Origin: Edaphobacter sp. 12200R-103
GTDB taxonomy: Bacteria; Acidobacteriota; Terriglobia; Terriglobales; Acidobacteriaceae
DNA: 64,000 bases
Direction: 5' to 3'
NCBI RefSeq assembly: GCF_010093025.1
Contig: NZ_CP048114.1
Location: 1,426,001 to 1,490,000, forward strand
Below, piece after piece: positions 54,537-62,731 of this stretch. Position 1 is the stretch's first letter. Every line of letters starts with the position of its first letter. Under the pieces are notes generated by a model, which worked only from the letters and a program-made list of their open reading frames with translations, did no database searches and was not told the origin of the DNA. A program made the position numbers and the translations under genes.

Positions 54537-56225
54537 TTAGCTCAGCAGTATCTTGCGAACGCTTCCGTCCGGATCGTCCACCATGCGACACGTTTTGTCG
54601 AAGACCATCGTCTGGCACTTCGATGGATCACTTGGCGTCCATGCAAGTTCAGGTTGGCTTGGATCTCCACTGCGAGCGAAGTTAGCCCAGGCTGTGCTCA
54701 TCTTCTTCGCAAGCGCCTGAGCCTCTGGCGTATTCCCGGTCCCCTGCTCGCAGCGCTTCGTATTATCGAAGCAGAATGCGAGTTCAGCCGTATGCCACGC
54801 TCCGCACTCGCCATCGAGCATAGGCGATTGCCACGTGAACCAATATTGATACACGGGCGCTCCTCCCTGCCCGTGCTTCAGCTTTACCATCCGCTGCACA
54901 TTGTTGCGCGCGTTCAAACCCTGAACTCCATAGGAAAGAGTGCGGATACTCTTTTCAGGATGGGCCCTCTTCATCGCGGCGATGAGTGCTACCGCCTTCT
55001 CATGGCCATAAACCTTCGTGAGCGTCTCCTGCCACTCAGCTTCTGTCGGATTCAACCGGTACTGCATTCCCTCTTCACTCACTGACCCAACAAGCATCGG
55101 GACGCTCTTCGAAACATCGGGAGCCGTATCGTAGAACGATCGAGCCATTACGGTGCGGCCATCCACTGTTGGCGACCAACCGACCCTGGGGGTTGCAGGA
55201 GGAGTCGAGCCGGGTCCGCTGAGACCTCTGGGAGCGGGATTGATCTTTGCAATCGCAGCATTACCGGCAGCGAAAAGTCGCGACCACTCCATCTTTTTCA
55301 AAGACCCGATATCGTTAGGCGCAAGCCCAAGCTCTTTCATCACTTGCCGCGCCAGTTCCCTTGACTGTTCGGCGCTAGGAATATTTCCCCCTCCGCCTGA
55401 TTGCACACCGGCCCGATGGATGAGACCTGCGGCTGAAGGCATCCCCATGAGGCAGGTGACCTTCGATCCTCCGCCAGACTGGCCATAGATCATGACCTTA
55501 TCGGGATCGCCACCGAAGTTTGCAATGTTCTCACGTATCCAGCGGAGCGAAGCGACCAGATCCATCATCCCAACGTTTACCGAATCTTCGTAGAGGGAAC
55601 CGCCAATCTCCGAAAGATCGAAAAATCCCAGGATGTTGAGTCTATGGTTTACAGACACCTGAACGACGTCATGATTGCGAGCCATCTGAGCCCCTTCGTG
55701 CGATGGCAGTTCGTATGCGGAGCCAAAGCTGAATCCGCCCCCGTGGAAGTACACCATCACAGGGCGCTGGCCGGAAAGACTGGGCGTCCAGATATTCAGC
55801 TTGAGCATATCCTCGCTCATGTAGCCGTCATCCCAATCGAAGAGAAACGACATCTCGATCGATTTGTAGTTGTGCAGTGTCTGTGGGCAGTTCGCTCCAT
55901 AGACCAGTGCCGGATACTCGTCCATCCACGGAGTGGGCGCTTTGGCCGGTAACCATCGATTTTCTCCAGCAGTATTCTGGCCATAAGGAATACCCTTGAA
56001 GGTGTACACGTCACCGCTGATATATCCGCGAACCTTACCGTATTGCGTCTTTGCGGCCGCGCTCCGCGGCGTTGCGCAGCTCCCCGGATGCTGATGGGCC
56101 GCCGTCTTGGTGCTATCGAGTGCATGCAGTTGCTCACAGAATGTCAGCCCTACACCGGCCGATGCTGATAGCCGAAGCGCCTCACGTCGAGTCATACGAA
56201 GATCCTCTAGCAAGTTTTTTTTCAT
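54537..56225 (-). CDS. Exported type-B carboxylesterase family protein
   Basis: The 562-residue protein has a twin-arginine-like N-terminus (MTRREALRLSASAGVGLTF at residues 11-29). The carboxylesterase type-B fold shows TFKGIPYGQNTAGENRW, PVMVYFHGGGFSFGSAYEL (oxyanion loop), NHRLNILGFF, ENIANFGGDPDKVMIYGQSG with nucleophile Ser250 (GQSGGG in place of GESAG), and WHTAELAFCF with the His. A rare feature is Gln rather than Glu before the nucleophile. AGGAG 8 nt upstream supports the ATG at 56225 rather than the one at 56267. It is the first gene of the operon with the esterase and GH51, and a LacI-type palindrome lies just before its Shine-Dalgarno. Confidence 0.9.
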   Translation of the reverse strand: MKKNLLEDLRMTRREALRLSASAGVGLTFCEQLHALDSTKTAAHQHPGSCATPRSAAAKTQYGKVRGYISGDVYTFKGIPYGQNTAGENRWLPAKAPTPWMDEYPALVYGANCPQTLHNYKSIEMSFLFDWDDGYMSEDMLKLNIWTPSLSGQRPVMVYFHGGGFSFGSAYELPSHEGAQMARNHDVVQVSVNHRLNILGFFDLSEIGGSLYEDSVNVGMMDLVASLRWIRENIANFGGDPDKVMIYGQSGGGSKVTCLMGMPSAAGLIHRAGVQSGGGGNIPSAEQSRELARQVMKELGLAPNDIGSLKKMEWSRLFAAGNAAIAKINPAPRGLSGPGSTPPATPRVGWSPTVDGRTVMARSFYDTAPDVSKSVPMLVGSVSEEGMQYRLNPTEAEWQETLTKVYGHEKAVALIAAMKRAHPEKSIRTLSYGVQGLNARNNVQRMVKLKHGQGGAPVYQYWFTWQSPMLDGECGAWHTAELAFCFDNTKRCEQGTGNTPEAQALAKKMSTAWANFARSGDPSQPELAWTPSDPSKCQTMVFDKTCRMVDDPDGSVRKILLS

Positions 56226-56238
56226 TTTCAAAGCTCCT

Positions 56239-56250
56239 GAAAACGTTTTC
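56239..56250. promoter_or_regulatory. LacI/cre-like operator candidate of the esterase-GH51 operon
   Basis: GAAAACGTTTTC is a perfect 12-bp palindrome with central CG, the pattern of LacI-family and CcpA-type operators. It lies 14-25 bp before the carboxylesterase ATG, directly upstream of AGGAG, where a bound repressor would block transcription or its start. Confidence 0.6.
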
Positions 56251-56721
56251 CCCATAAGGCGTCTCAACTATTACGGAGTGATTCGGCTCGCACATTTTGC
56301 TTTGCAAAGAGGGCAAGCAACATACTACCCTCACAATTGCTTTTATTCGCAACTCAAAATAAATATTTTTCGAAAAGGTTGGGATCCGCGTCGTTCTATT
56401 CAGCCGAGATCTGTTCTTGAGAGTTTGATATTTTCCAGACGGTTCTCCCGGCTTGCCTGCCAGCCCCATGCCTTGCCTAAGACCAAAGCTAATATATGGG
56501 CCGGAAAATTTTGCGCATGAGATCCTCTACTCTTCTTAAGGTGGCCCAAACACATCGGTGGATAGCTCTGCGTGCATCAGATCCACGGGTCTCTTCGCAA
56601 GCGTCTGCGTCGATCTGGAATTCTCTAATTTGAGTTTGACGATTGCCCTGTGTCGCGTGCTCTAATTGACAACTGACAGAAAAGGATCCCGGTTCCAGAT
56701 GCCTGTCAGAAAGAGAACGAC
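56251..56721. other. 471-bp intergenic region between the carboxylesterase operon and the sugar kinase
   Basis: No gene is seen. It has AT-rich parts near 56270-56380 and 56490-56510, fitting divergent promoters. TTGACAACTGACAG at 56666-56679 could include a -35-like TTGACA for the kinase; no convincing -10 could be picked. Confidence 0.4.
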
Positions 56722-57654
56722 ATGCGCGTTTTAAGCATTGGTGAAGTTCTTTGGGACCATTGCGGCGCGGTGAAAACCATAGGAGGAGCTCCTCTTAACT
56801 TTTCTGCGCATCTTTCACGGTTGGGAAATACCGTTGCGATCCTGAGCGCGGTTGGCCAAGACGAGTTTGGTCAGAAAGCACTGGAAGAGATCGGAAAACT
56901 AGGTGTTGACCGGCGGTTTCTTCAAAGCACCCGCTCTGCCCCTACTGGCGGTACCCGCGTCACGACTGGACAAGCGGGCGAACCTTCCTCAATGATCATT
57001 CATCCCGCTGCCTATGAGTATGCAAAGTTTGATCCAGCGACCGTCCAGGAGGTGTGCAGGTTCGCCCCTGACTGGCTGTATATTGGCACGCTTTTCCATT
57101 CGTCTCCCCATCTCCTCGAGCAGACGTTGGCTCTGCGGCAAAGCATGAATCGTCTGCGTGTGCTCTATGACGTCAATCTTCGACGGGATAACTGGAATCT
57201 TCAGTTGGTAGAGCGCTTGTCGCATTATGCTGACATCGTGAAGATGAACGAATCGGAGGCGCGAACCTTGGCAGACACGATAAATATTGGCGGTCACCAG
57301 AGTTGGCTCAATGAATTTTGCTGTGCATGGCTTAGCCGGTTCAATCTGGAGTGTATTTGTATAAGCCTCGGCTCGGCAGGCTGCGCAATTGCAGCGGGCA
57401 ATACAGCCTGCGTCATTCCCTGCATCCCGATTTCCCCGGTAGACGCTCTCGGGGCCGGAGATGCCTTCTGCGCAGGCTTTCTACATGCCTGGCATCATGG
57501 CTGGAATGTTTATGAGACGGGTGAGCTTGCCAATTTTCTTGGACGAGTGGTCGCCACTAAGTCGGGGGCTATTCCAGAATGGTCGGTGGAGGAATGCCGT
57601 CTACTACAGGAGCAGTTCGGCATTCCTCCACTTATATGCGTCCCGGCTAGTTGA
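56722..57654 (+). CDS. PfkB-family carbohydrate kinase (fructokinase/ribokinase-like)
   Basis: This cytoplasmic ATP-dependent sugar kinase is 310 residues. The N-terminal RVLSIGEVLWDHCG and IGGAPLNFSAHLSRLG bind substrate; the N-terminal GGAPxNxA pattern is typical of fructokinases. VLYDVNLRRDNW and VKMNESEA are conserved. The PfkB signature SPVDALGAGDAFCAGFLHAW contains the catalytic Asp near residue 247. Fructokinase is the nearest guess; ribose, gluconate or tagatose kinases are not excluded. Its stop overlaps the end of the convergent PQQ dehydrogenase by 8 bp, inside a strong palindrome. Confidence 0.88.
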   Translation: MRVLSIGEVLWDHCGAVKTIGGAPLNFSAHLSRLGNTVAILSAVGQDEFGQKALEEIGKLGVDRRFLQSTRSAPTGGTRVTTGQAGEPSSMIIHPAAYEYAKFDPATVQEVCRFAPDWLYIGTLFHSSPHLLEQTLALRQSMNRLRVLYDVNLRRDNWNLQLVERLSHYADIVKMNESEARTLADTINIGGHQSWLNEFCCAWLSRFNLECICISLGSAGCAIAAGNTACVIPCIPISPVDALGAGDAFCAGFLHAWHHGWNVYETGELANFLGRVVATKSGAIPEWSVEECRLLQEQFGIPPLICVPAS

Positions 57655-57671
57655 GCCGGAACGCATATAAG
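57631..57671. terminator. Long palindrome shared by two convergent gene ends
   Basis: CTTATATGCGT (57631-57641) pairs perfectly with ACGCATATAAG (57661-57671). Inside, CCGGCT (57643-57648) pairs with AGCCGG (57654-57659) around AGTTG. Only one C/A mismatch breaks an 18-position stem. Both stop codons (PfkB TGA, PQQ dehydrogenase TAG) fall within it. It probably ends transcription from both sides, although there is no T-run. Confidence 0.7.
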
Positions 57672-59359
57672 GTGTCAGTCGCCCCGACTACGATGTACTG
57701 CTTACCATCCAGCAGAAAGGTCTGGACGGGACCGGAGACGTCGCCAATGTGTGCATGCCAGAGCGGGTTTCCGTTGGCAGGATCGTAAGCTACAAGATTC
57801 CCTTGAGGATCGCCCGTGAAGAGGAGGCCCCCAGCGGTGTTTAGCAGCGCATGCCCAACATTGGTCCCCCCCCATCCACCTGCTTCCGGATATTTATGGC
57901 GCCACGCGATCTTACCAGTCTTGTAGTCCATCGCCGTAAGGTAGTTGCCGATGAGGCCAACACCTAGTTCGTCCTTACCGCCAAGCCCCATAGCTCCGCG
58001 AGGATCCGTCTCAGTAAGGTAGTACATAGAGTAAGCATCTTCACTGGTGACATAGAAGAGGCCCGTCTGAGGATTAAAGGATGGTGGCATCCAGTTTGTA
58101 GCTCCCGCATTGACCGGCGACACCAAAGAGCCGGCGATGTCGAAATCCTTCTTCGGATTGCGGATGGGGCGGCCTTTTTCATCAAGGCCGGTCGCCCAGT
58201 TGGCCGTGGGCGAGAACTTGCTTGTGAGCAGGTGCTCGCCAGTGGTGCGGTCCAGTACGTAGAAGTAACCATTTCGTGTGGCTTGCAGAACCAGCTTGCG
58301 CTGCTTGCCGTTGAAATCACCGTCGACCAGAACAGGTGTCTGCGTGGAATCCCAGTCGTGCGTGTCGTGAGGCGACGTCTGGTAATACCAGACGAGTTTG
58401 CCGGTGTCGACGTTGAGAGCTACCAAAGAACAGGTATAGAGGTTGTCGCCCTCGCCGCGACTCTGTGACGTGTAGGCCGGAGTCGGATTTCCCGTACCGA
58501 TGATATATAGATACGTGTCAGGGTCATAGGAGCCGGGAATCCACATGGGACCACCTCCGTACCGGGCTGCGCGAAGGTTAGCCCAGGTCTTCAGAGCAGG
58601 ATCGTCCTTGGTCTGCGGCGTGGCATACCACTTCCACTGTACTTCACCGGTGTCCGGATCAAAGGAGGTGAGTGCCTGGGGAGCATCCAAATCATTTCCC
58701 GTGCCGACCAGCACATGATTGCCGATCAGGATAGGAGCCCCAGTGGAAAAATACTGTTCATTGAACGGAGCGATAACTTTGTGCCACTTTTCGCTGCCGT
58801 CTTTAGCGCTGATGGCAACCAGATAATCGTCTGGCGTTTCGAGAAAGAGAGTGTCCTTATAAAGCGCCATGCCACGATTACCGGTGTGCGTACCGCCACG
58901 TGTCTTCCAGACGAAATGCCAAAGGATGTTGCCATCACGTGCGTCCATGGCCCAGGCATTGTCAGGTGTCGAAACGTAAATTTTTCCGTCCCATATGATC
59001 GCGGAGGAGACGATACGGCTGGAGCGTGAGGTCGCTCCGCTCTCGTTCAGACTGCCATCGCCTTCACCGGCAACGATGGTCGGAATTGGGGCCGGTCCAC
59101 CAAAGAAGCTCATCCGGCCACCGGCCGATGGCAAGCCCGAGGTAATGCGGGAGGTCCAGGCAAGCGAAAGATTCTTCACATTAGCGGCACTGATCTGGTC
59201 GAGCTGGCTGTATCTTTGCCCGGTGTAGTCACCTGAGTACGTGGGCCAGGAATCGTTTAAGCGGCCAAGCAGCTTATCCGGAGTTAGCATCTGAGCAGGT
59301 GAAGAAAAAGATAGACCTGCAACTAAAGCAGCTGTAAGAAATAGGCTCGTGCGCTTCAT
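57647..59359 (-). CDS. PQQ-dependent dehydrogenase (quinoprotein alcohol/sugar dehydrogenase type)
   Basis: The 570-residue periplasmic protein has a signal peptide (MKRTSLFLTAALVAGLSFSSPAQ). The eight-bladed PQQ propeller is seen in WPTYSGDYTGQRYSQLDQI, tryptophan-docking repeats such as AMDARDGNILWHF, AISAKDGSEKWHK, SFDPDTGEVQWKWY and YDPANGNPLWHAHIG. The active-site region is HDTHDWDSTQTPVLVDG, with an Asp suited to the catalytic base. It lacks the C-terminal cytochrome domain; electrons would go to the diheme cytochrome c encoded immediately upstream. The adjacent-Cys disulfide ring of methanol dehydrogenase is not seen. Its ATG overlaps the cytochrome stop by 4 bp (ATGA). Substrate unknown, alcohol or aldose. 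Confidence 0.9.
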   Translation of the reverse strand: MKRTSLFLTAALVAGLSFSSPAQMLTPDKLLGRLNDSWPTYSGDYTGQRYSQLDQISAANVKNLSLAWTSRITSGLPSAGGRMSFFGGPAPIPTIVAGEGDGSLNESGATSRSSRIVSSAIIWDGKIYVSTPDNAWAMDARDGNILWHFVWKTRGGTHTGNRGMALYKDTLFLETPDDYLVAISAKDGSEKWHKVIAPFNEQYFSTGAPILIGNHVLVGTGNDLDAPQALTSFDPDTGEVQWKWYATPQTKDDPALKTWANLRAARYGGGPMWIPGSYDPDTYLYIIGTGNPTPAYTSQSRGEGDNLYTCSLVALNVDTGKLVWYYQTSPHDTHDWDSTQTPVLVDGDFNGKQRKLVLQATRNGYFYVLDRTTGEHLLTSKFSPTANWATGLDEKGRPIRNPKKDFDIAGSLVSPVNAGATNWMPPSFNPQTGLFYVTSEDAYSMYYLTETDPRGAMGLGGKDELGVGLIGNYLTAMDYKTGKIAWRHKYPEAGGWGGTNVGHALLNTAGGLLFTGDPQGNLVAYDPANGNPLWHAHIGDVSGPVQTFLLDGKQYIVVGATDTLYAFRLN

Positions 59360-60210
59360 TTGATCGATACCATGTATGCAGTGATGTCGTGAATCGACTT
59401 ATCGGTGTAGGTAGACAGCAGATCGAGGTGTCCCTTCAGAGGATCTGTCACGACCACCTTAGGCAGATCGCCATTGCGGGAAAAGCTGCGAATTTCTCCA
59501 TCGTCGGTCTTGAGACGCACGATGAAATCATCCATGCGGAGAAGTTCTCCGCTCACCTTCCCTTCGGCAGTTTCAACCGTGACCTTCTTCTCCGGAGCTT
59601 TGACAGCGGGATCACCGCCTCGCATGCCCGGCATCATCCACGATTGTTGTAGAGCCCGCGGATCCTTGATTCTGGAGCCGATCCCCTTCAGATCGCCAGT
59701 GACTGAATGACAGGAGGCACACTTCTGATCGAAGTCTTTTTTTCCGGCTGCAGCATCACCAACAGGAATCACAATGTGGCCATTTCGGCCACGTTCATTT
59801 CCGCTGACCGGAAGGCTATGCAGGAAACCCGCAATCTGTTTGATCTGCTCGGCAGACATATCAAAAGCAGGCATTCCCTGCTGTGGACGTCCGTGAAGGA
59901 CGACTGGGCCGATCTTCTCTCCATCCTGGTCATTGAGAACAATCTCAGATCTAAGAAGATTCGGACCACTCTCACCTCCGCGTGCGTCGGATCCGTGGCA
60001 GAAGGCACAGCGGACGCTGAACAGATTCTTGCCCTGCTCCGCCAGGGCGGGATCAACTGCTTTTCTGGCGTAAGGATTCCGGCGCACCGGAGGAGCGCTG
60101 GGCGCTTGCTGCGCCCAGATGTCCTTCAGCACAAGAAAACCGGTGAAAGTTGTAAAGAAAACTACTCCGGTGACCACCATCGGGTTTGACTTTCGTCCGT
60201 ACCTGTTCAC
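59356..60210 (-). CDS. Exported diheme cytochrome c, partner of the PQQ dehydrogenase
   Basis: The 284-residue protein has an N-terminal membrane segment (VVTGVVFFTTFTGFLVL). Two CxxCH sites are present: VRCAFCHGSDARGG at about 67 and QKCASCHSVTGDLKG at about 165. Between them GMPAFDMSAEQIKQIAGFLH supplies the Met ligand. A C-terminal beta module (SGELLRMDDFIVRLKTDDGE, TDKSIHDITAYMVSIK) is common in acidobacterial PQQ-linked cytochromes. It should accept electrons from the PQQ enzyme. The start GTG overlaps the aldehyde dehydrogenase TAG by 1 nt, and AGGAGG is 4-5 nt upstream. Its stop overlaps the next ATG. Confidence 0.92.
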   Translation of the reverse strand: MNRYGRKSNPMVVTGVVFFTTFTGFLVLKDIWAQQAPSAPPVRRNPYARKAVDPALAEQGKNLFSVRCAFCHGSDARGGESGPNLLRSEIVLNDQDGEKIGPVVLHGRPQQGMPAFDMSAEQIKQIAGFLHSLPVSGNERGRNGHIVIPVGDAAAGKKDFDQKCASCHSVTGDLKGIGSRIKDPRALQQSWMMPGMRGGDPAVKAPEKKVTVETAEGKVSGELLRMDDFIVRLKTDDGEIRSFSRNGDLPKVVVTDPLKGHLDLLSTYTDKSIHDITAYMVSIK

Positions 60211-61673
60211 TACGCCTCCTCTGCCTCAAAGCCCGGGTTAGTCTGCTGATTCAGCACGATTGCAGTTTCATGACTCATCTCGCGAACGGTGTCGGTGATG
60301 CTTTCCCTGCCGATGCCGCTCTGCTTATAGCCGCCAAAGGGAACATTGCCAGGCCGGAAAGAACCCGGCCCATTTACTACCACTCCACCTACTTCCATCC
60401 GGTGCGCAACTGTGAGCGCATTATGAATATTTTCTGAAAAGACACTTGCCTGTAGCCCGTACGGCGATTCGTTGACTATCCTGATTGCTTCGCCGATCGC
60501 CTTGAAAGAAACAATCGGTGCGACCGGGCCAAAGACCTCATCGAGCAGGCAAGGCATGGAGTTGTCCACCTCGAGCAGGACCGTGGGCTCGTAGTAATTG
60601 TCGCCGACGCGATTTCCACCGACCAGGCATTTGGCTCCCATCGCGATGGACTTCTGGACTTCCTGATCTACACGCTCCGCCGCCTGCGGAGTGATAAGAG
60701 GTCCGAGATCGGTCTCATCCGAAAGAGGATCTCCCATCTTGATCGCTTTAGTCTTATTGACCAGGGCCTCAAGGAAGGGAGACATGATCTTTTCGTCTAC
60801 CAGGATGCGTTTAACCGCGCAGCAGATTTGCCCGGCTCCATTGGTAAGCCGTCCATCCACAACTGCGGCTGCGGCTGCGTCAATATTGGCGTCTTCAAGC
60901 ACGATCATCGCATCCACACCGCCGAGCTCGAAAGCGGTACGCTTAATTGAATCCGCGGCAAGCTTTGCGATCGCTTTAGCAGCCGTGACGCCGCCGGTGA
61001 AGCTGACCATGGCAACCTCGGGATGCGTGATCAGGCGGTTGCCAAGTTCACGAGGATAGCCCGTCAACATCTGTATTCCTCCAAGAGGCAGACCCGCTTC
61101 AATCAGAATCTGACCAAGGCGCAATACTGTGAGTGGGCACTGTTCCGGGAGTTTCACGATCACCGCGTTGCCGGCCGCCAACGCGCCAGGAATCTTGTGA
61201 GCGAACAGTTCGGCCGGGTAGTTGAAGGGTACGATGCCCACAACCAGACCCATGGGATGGCGAATGGTATAGGCGATCATATGCTCGAGTCCGGCGACAG
61301 CATCCATGGGGATTGTCTGTCCACGCATCCGCTTGGCCTCTTCGGAGAAATCGAGGAAGAGGCGCTGCGTTGCCGTCATCTCGCTCCGGCACTGCCTGAT
61401 CGTCTTACCATTTTCGCGGCAGAGGAGCTGGCTGAGCTCCTCATGACGCGCGGCAATTATATCGGCAGCCTTGCGCAGAATGTCACTTCTGCGGTGCGCA
61501 GGCATCCTGCGCATCATCTCGCGGCCACGCAGGCCAGCTTCAAGAGCGCGCTCCACATCGGCCTCGTTGGCTTGGGGAACAGTATCGACCAGCTCACCTG
61601 TTGCAGGGTTACAGATCTGCATCGTACGTGCGCTAAGAGAATCAACGAATTTTCCATCGATCAGCATTTGCAT
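60210..61673 (-). CDS. NAD(P)-dependent aldehyde dehydrogenase
   Basis: The 487-residue cytoplasmic enzyme oxidises an aldehyde to the acid. ALDH motifs are VGIVPFNYPAELFAHKIPGA (Asn of the oxyanion hole), IVKLPEQCPL, VSFTGGVTAAKAI, TAFELGGVDAMIVLEDANID (base Glu), GAGQICCAVKRILV with nucleophile Cys284, and DEVFGPVAPI. The open frame reaches back to 61901, across the upstream gene. GGAG 9 nt before the ATG at 61673 (MQMLIDGKFVDSL) decides the start. Its oxidation substrate may be the product of the PQQ dehydrogenase of the same operon, but that enzyme is periplasmic, so the aldehyde would have to be imported. Confidence 0.9.
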   Translation of the reverse strand: MQMLIDGKFVDSLSARTMQICNPATGELVDTVPQANEADVERALEAGLRGREMMRRMPAHRRSDILRKAADIIAARHEELSQLLCRENGKTIRQCRSEMTATQRLFLDFSEEAKRMRGQTIPMDAVAGLEHMIAYTIRHPMGLVVGIVPFNYPAELFAHKIPGALAAGNAVIVKLPEQCPLTVLRLGQILIEAGLPLGGIQMLTGYPRELGNRLITHPEVAMVSFTGGVTAAKAIAKLAADSIKRTAFELGGVDAMIVLEDANIDAAAAAVVDGRLTNGAGQICCAVKRILVDEKIMSPFLEALVNKTKAIKMGDPLSDETDLGPLITPQAAERVDQEVQKSIAMGAKCLVGGNRVGDNYYEPTVLLEVDNSMPCLLDEVFGPVAPIVSFKAIGEAIRIVNESPYGLQASVFSENIHNALTVAHRMEVGGVVVNGPGSFRPGNVPFGGYKQSGIGRESITDTVREMSHETAIVLNQQTNPGFEAEEA

Positions 61674-61725
61674 GATTCGAATCTCCATGGGTGTCGCAGG
61701 GAAATGCCTGGCTCTTGGAATAAAT

Positions 61726-62688
61726 TTATGGGCGCTTGATCGCGTCCTTGCAGTACTGCAGACAGCTCGCAAGCTCAATGGCAGGACCGGCGGGGCCGAC
61801 GTACTCAATGCAGGCAGGAAAACTCCATTTCTCCTTCTTGAGCAGTTGGAAGACCGCAATGAGCGGGGTCTCGCCATCGCCAAACGGAACCGATTCTCCA
61901 CCGTGACTTATCCGGTCTTTGATGTGGATGTTCGTGATGCGGGTATGGTGCTCTTTGAGATAGGCAACCGGATCGTACCCGCTGGCAAAGAAATGGCCCA
62001 CGTCGAGGTTTACCCAGAACTTGTTGGAGAGCTCCATCGCCTGCGCAAACTCTTGAGGGCCGATGGTGTGGTTGTGTAACGCAACGATGACATCATGCTT
62101 CTCCGCGAAAGGCTTGAGGCGCGGAAAAATATCCACCGGCGAAGAGGCCGTAATAATCTTTGTGCCCAGGGCTTTAGTCATCAAAAAACCCTTTTCGATC
62201 TCTTCATCCGTGAAATATTTATCGAAGCTGAGATTGTAGGAGAAAAACTGTAGACCAGCATCGGTAAACATCTTGCCGACCTCCTCGAATTTTTCGAGAC
62301 CGACATTCAGGCGCCACTGCCGTAAAGCTTCACGCTTGGCAGGGTCGGGGGCCGGAAACATTGGATGGCTCCCCTTGGGGCGGGGAGGACGCGGGACCCA
62401 CGGGCCGGGCCGGCCGGCTCCGGGCAACGGAACCGGTGCTCCAAGGAAGTTTTCCACGTGCTCAGACATCGTATCGATCGTGGAGAGACCGACAGCTCGC
62501 ATGGTGGCAATAATTTCCTTGATGCCCATGCCGCTAAAGGTGAAGCTTGCTGACTGAACTCCCATCAGCACACCATCAATCGTTGAATTGATTGGCTTCA
62601 CGGCATCCTCCGCCCTGGCAGAGGTACCGTATTTCGCAAGAGCTACAGCTGCAAGCGCTGAAGCAGTAAATTTTCTACGGGTAATCAT
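61726..62688 (-). CDS. Tat-exported sugar phosphate isomerase/epimerase-like TIM-barrel protein
   Basis: The 320-residue protein has a Tat signal (MITRRKFTASALAAVALAKYG). The AP-endonuclease-2/xylose-isomerase-like barrel shows GIKEIIATMRAVGLSTIDTM, LQFFSYNLSFDKYFTDEEI, DVIVALHNHTIGP, FWVNLDVGHFFASGYDPV (metal Asp/His), ITNIHIKDRISHGGE and PACIEYVG (metal Glu). A proline-rich loop (GRPGPWVPRPPRPKG) lies at about 90-110. Exported members of this family are frequent in Acidobacteriota and Planctomycetes; some relatives act on 3-keto sugars, others are true isomerases. The ATG at 62688 follows GAGAGAG. There are 52 bp to the aldehyde dehydrogenase start. Confidence 0.87.
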   Translation of the reverse strand: MITRRKFTASALAAVALAKYGTSARAEDAVKPINSTIDGVLMGVQSASFTFSGMGIKEIIATMRAVGLSTIDTMSEHVENFLGAPVPLPGAGRPGPWVPRPPRPKGSHPMFPAPDPAKREALRQWRLNVGLEKFEEVGKMFTDAGLQFFSYNLSFDKYFTDEEIEKGFLMTKALGTKIITASSPVDIFPRLKPFAEKHDVIVALHNHTIGPQEFAQAMELSNKFWVNLDVGHFFASGYDPVAYLKEHHTRITNIHIKDRISHGGESVPFGDGETPLIAVFQLLKKEKWSFPACIEYVGPAGPAIELASCLQYCKDAIKRP

Positions 62689-62731
62689 GTTCTCTCTCTT
62701 TTTTTGGTGCGATCGCAACTGCCGAATGAGC

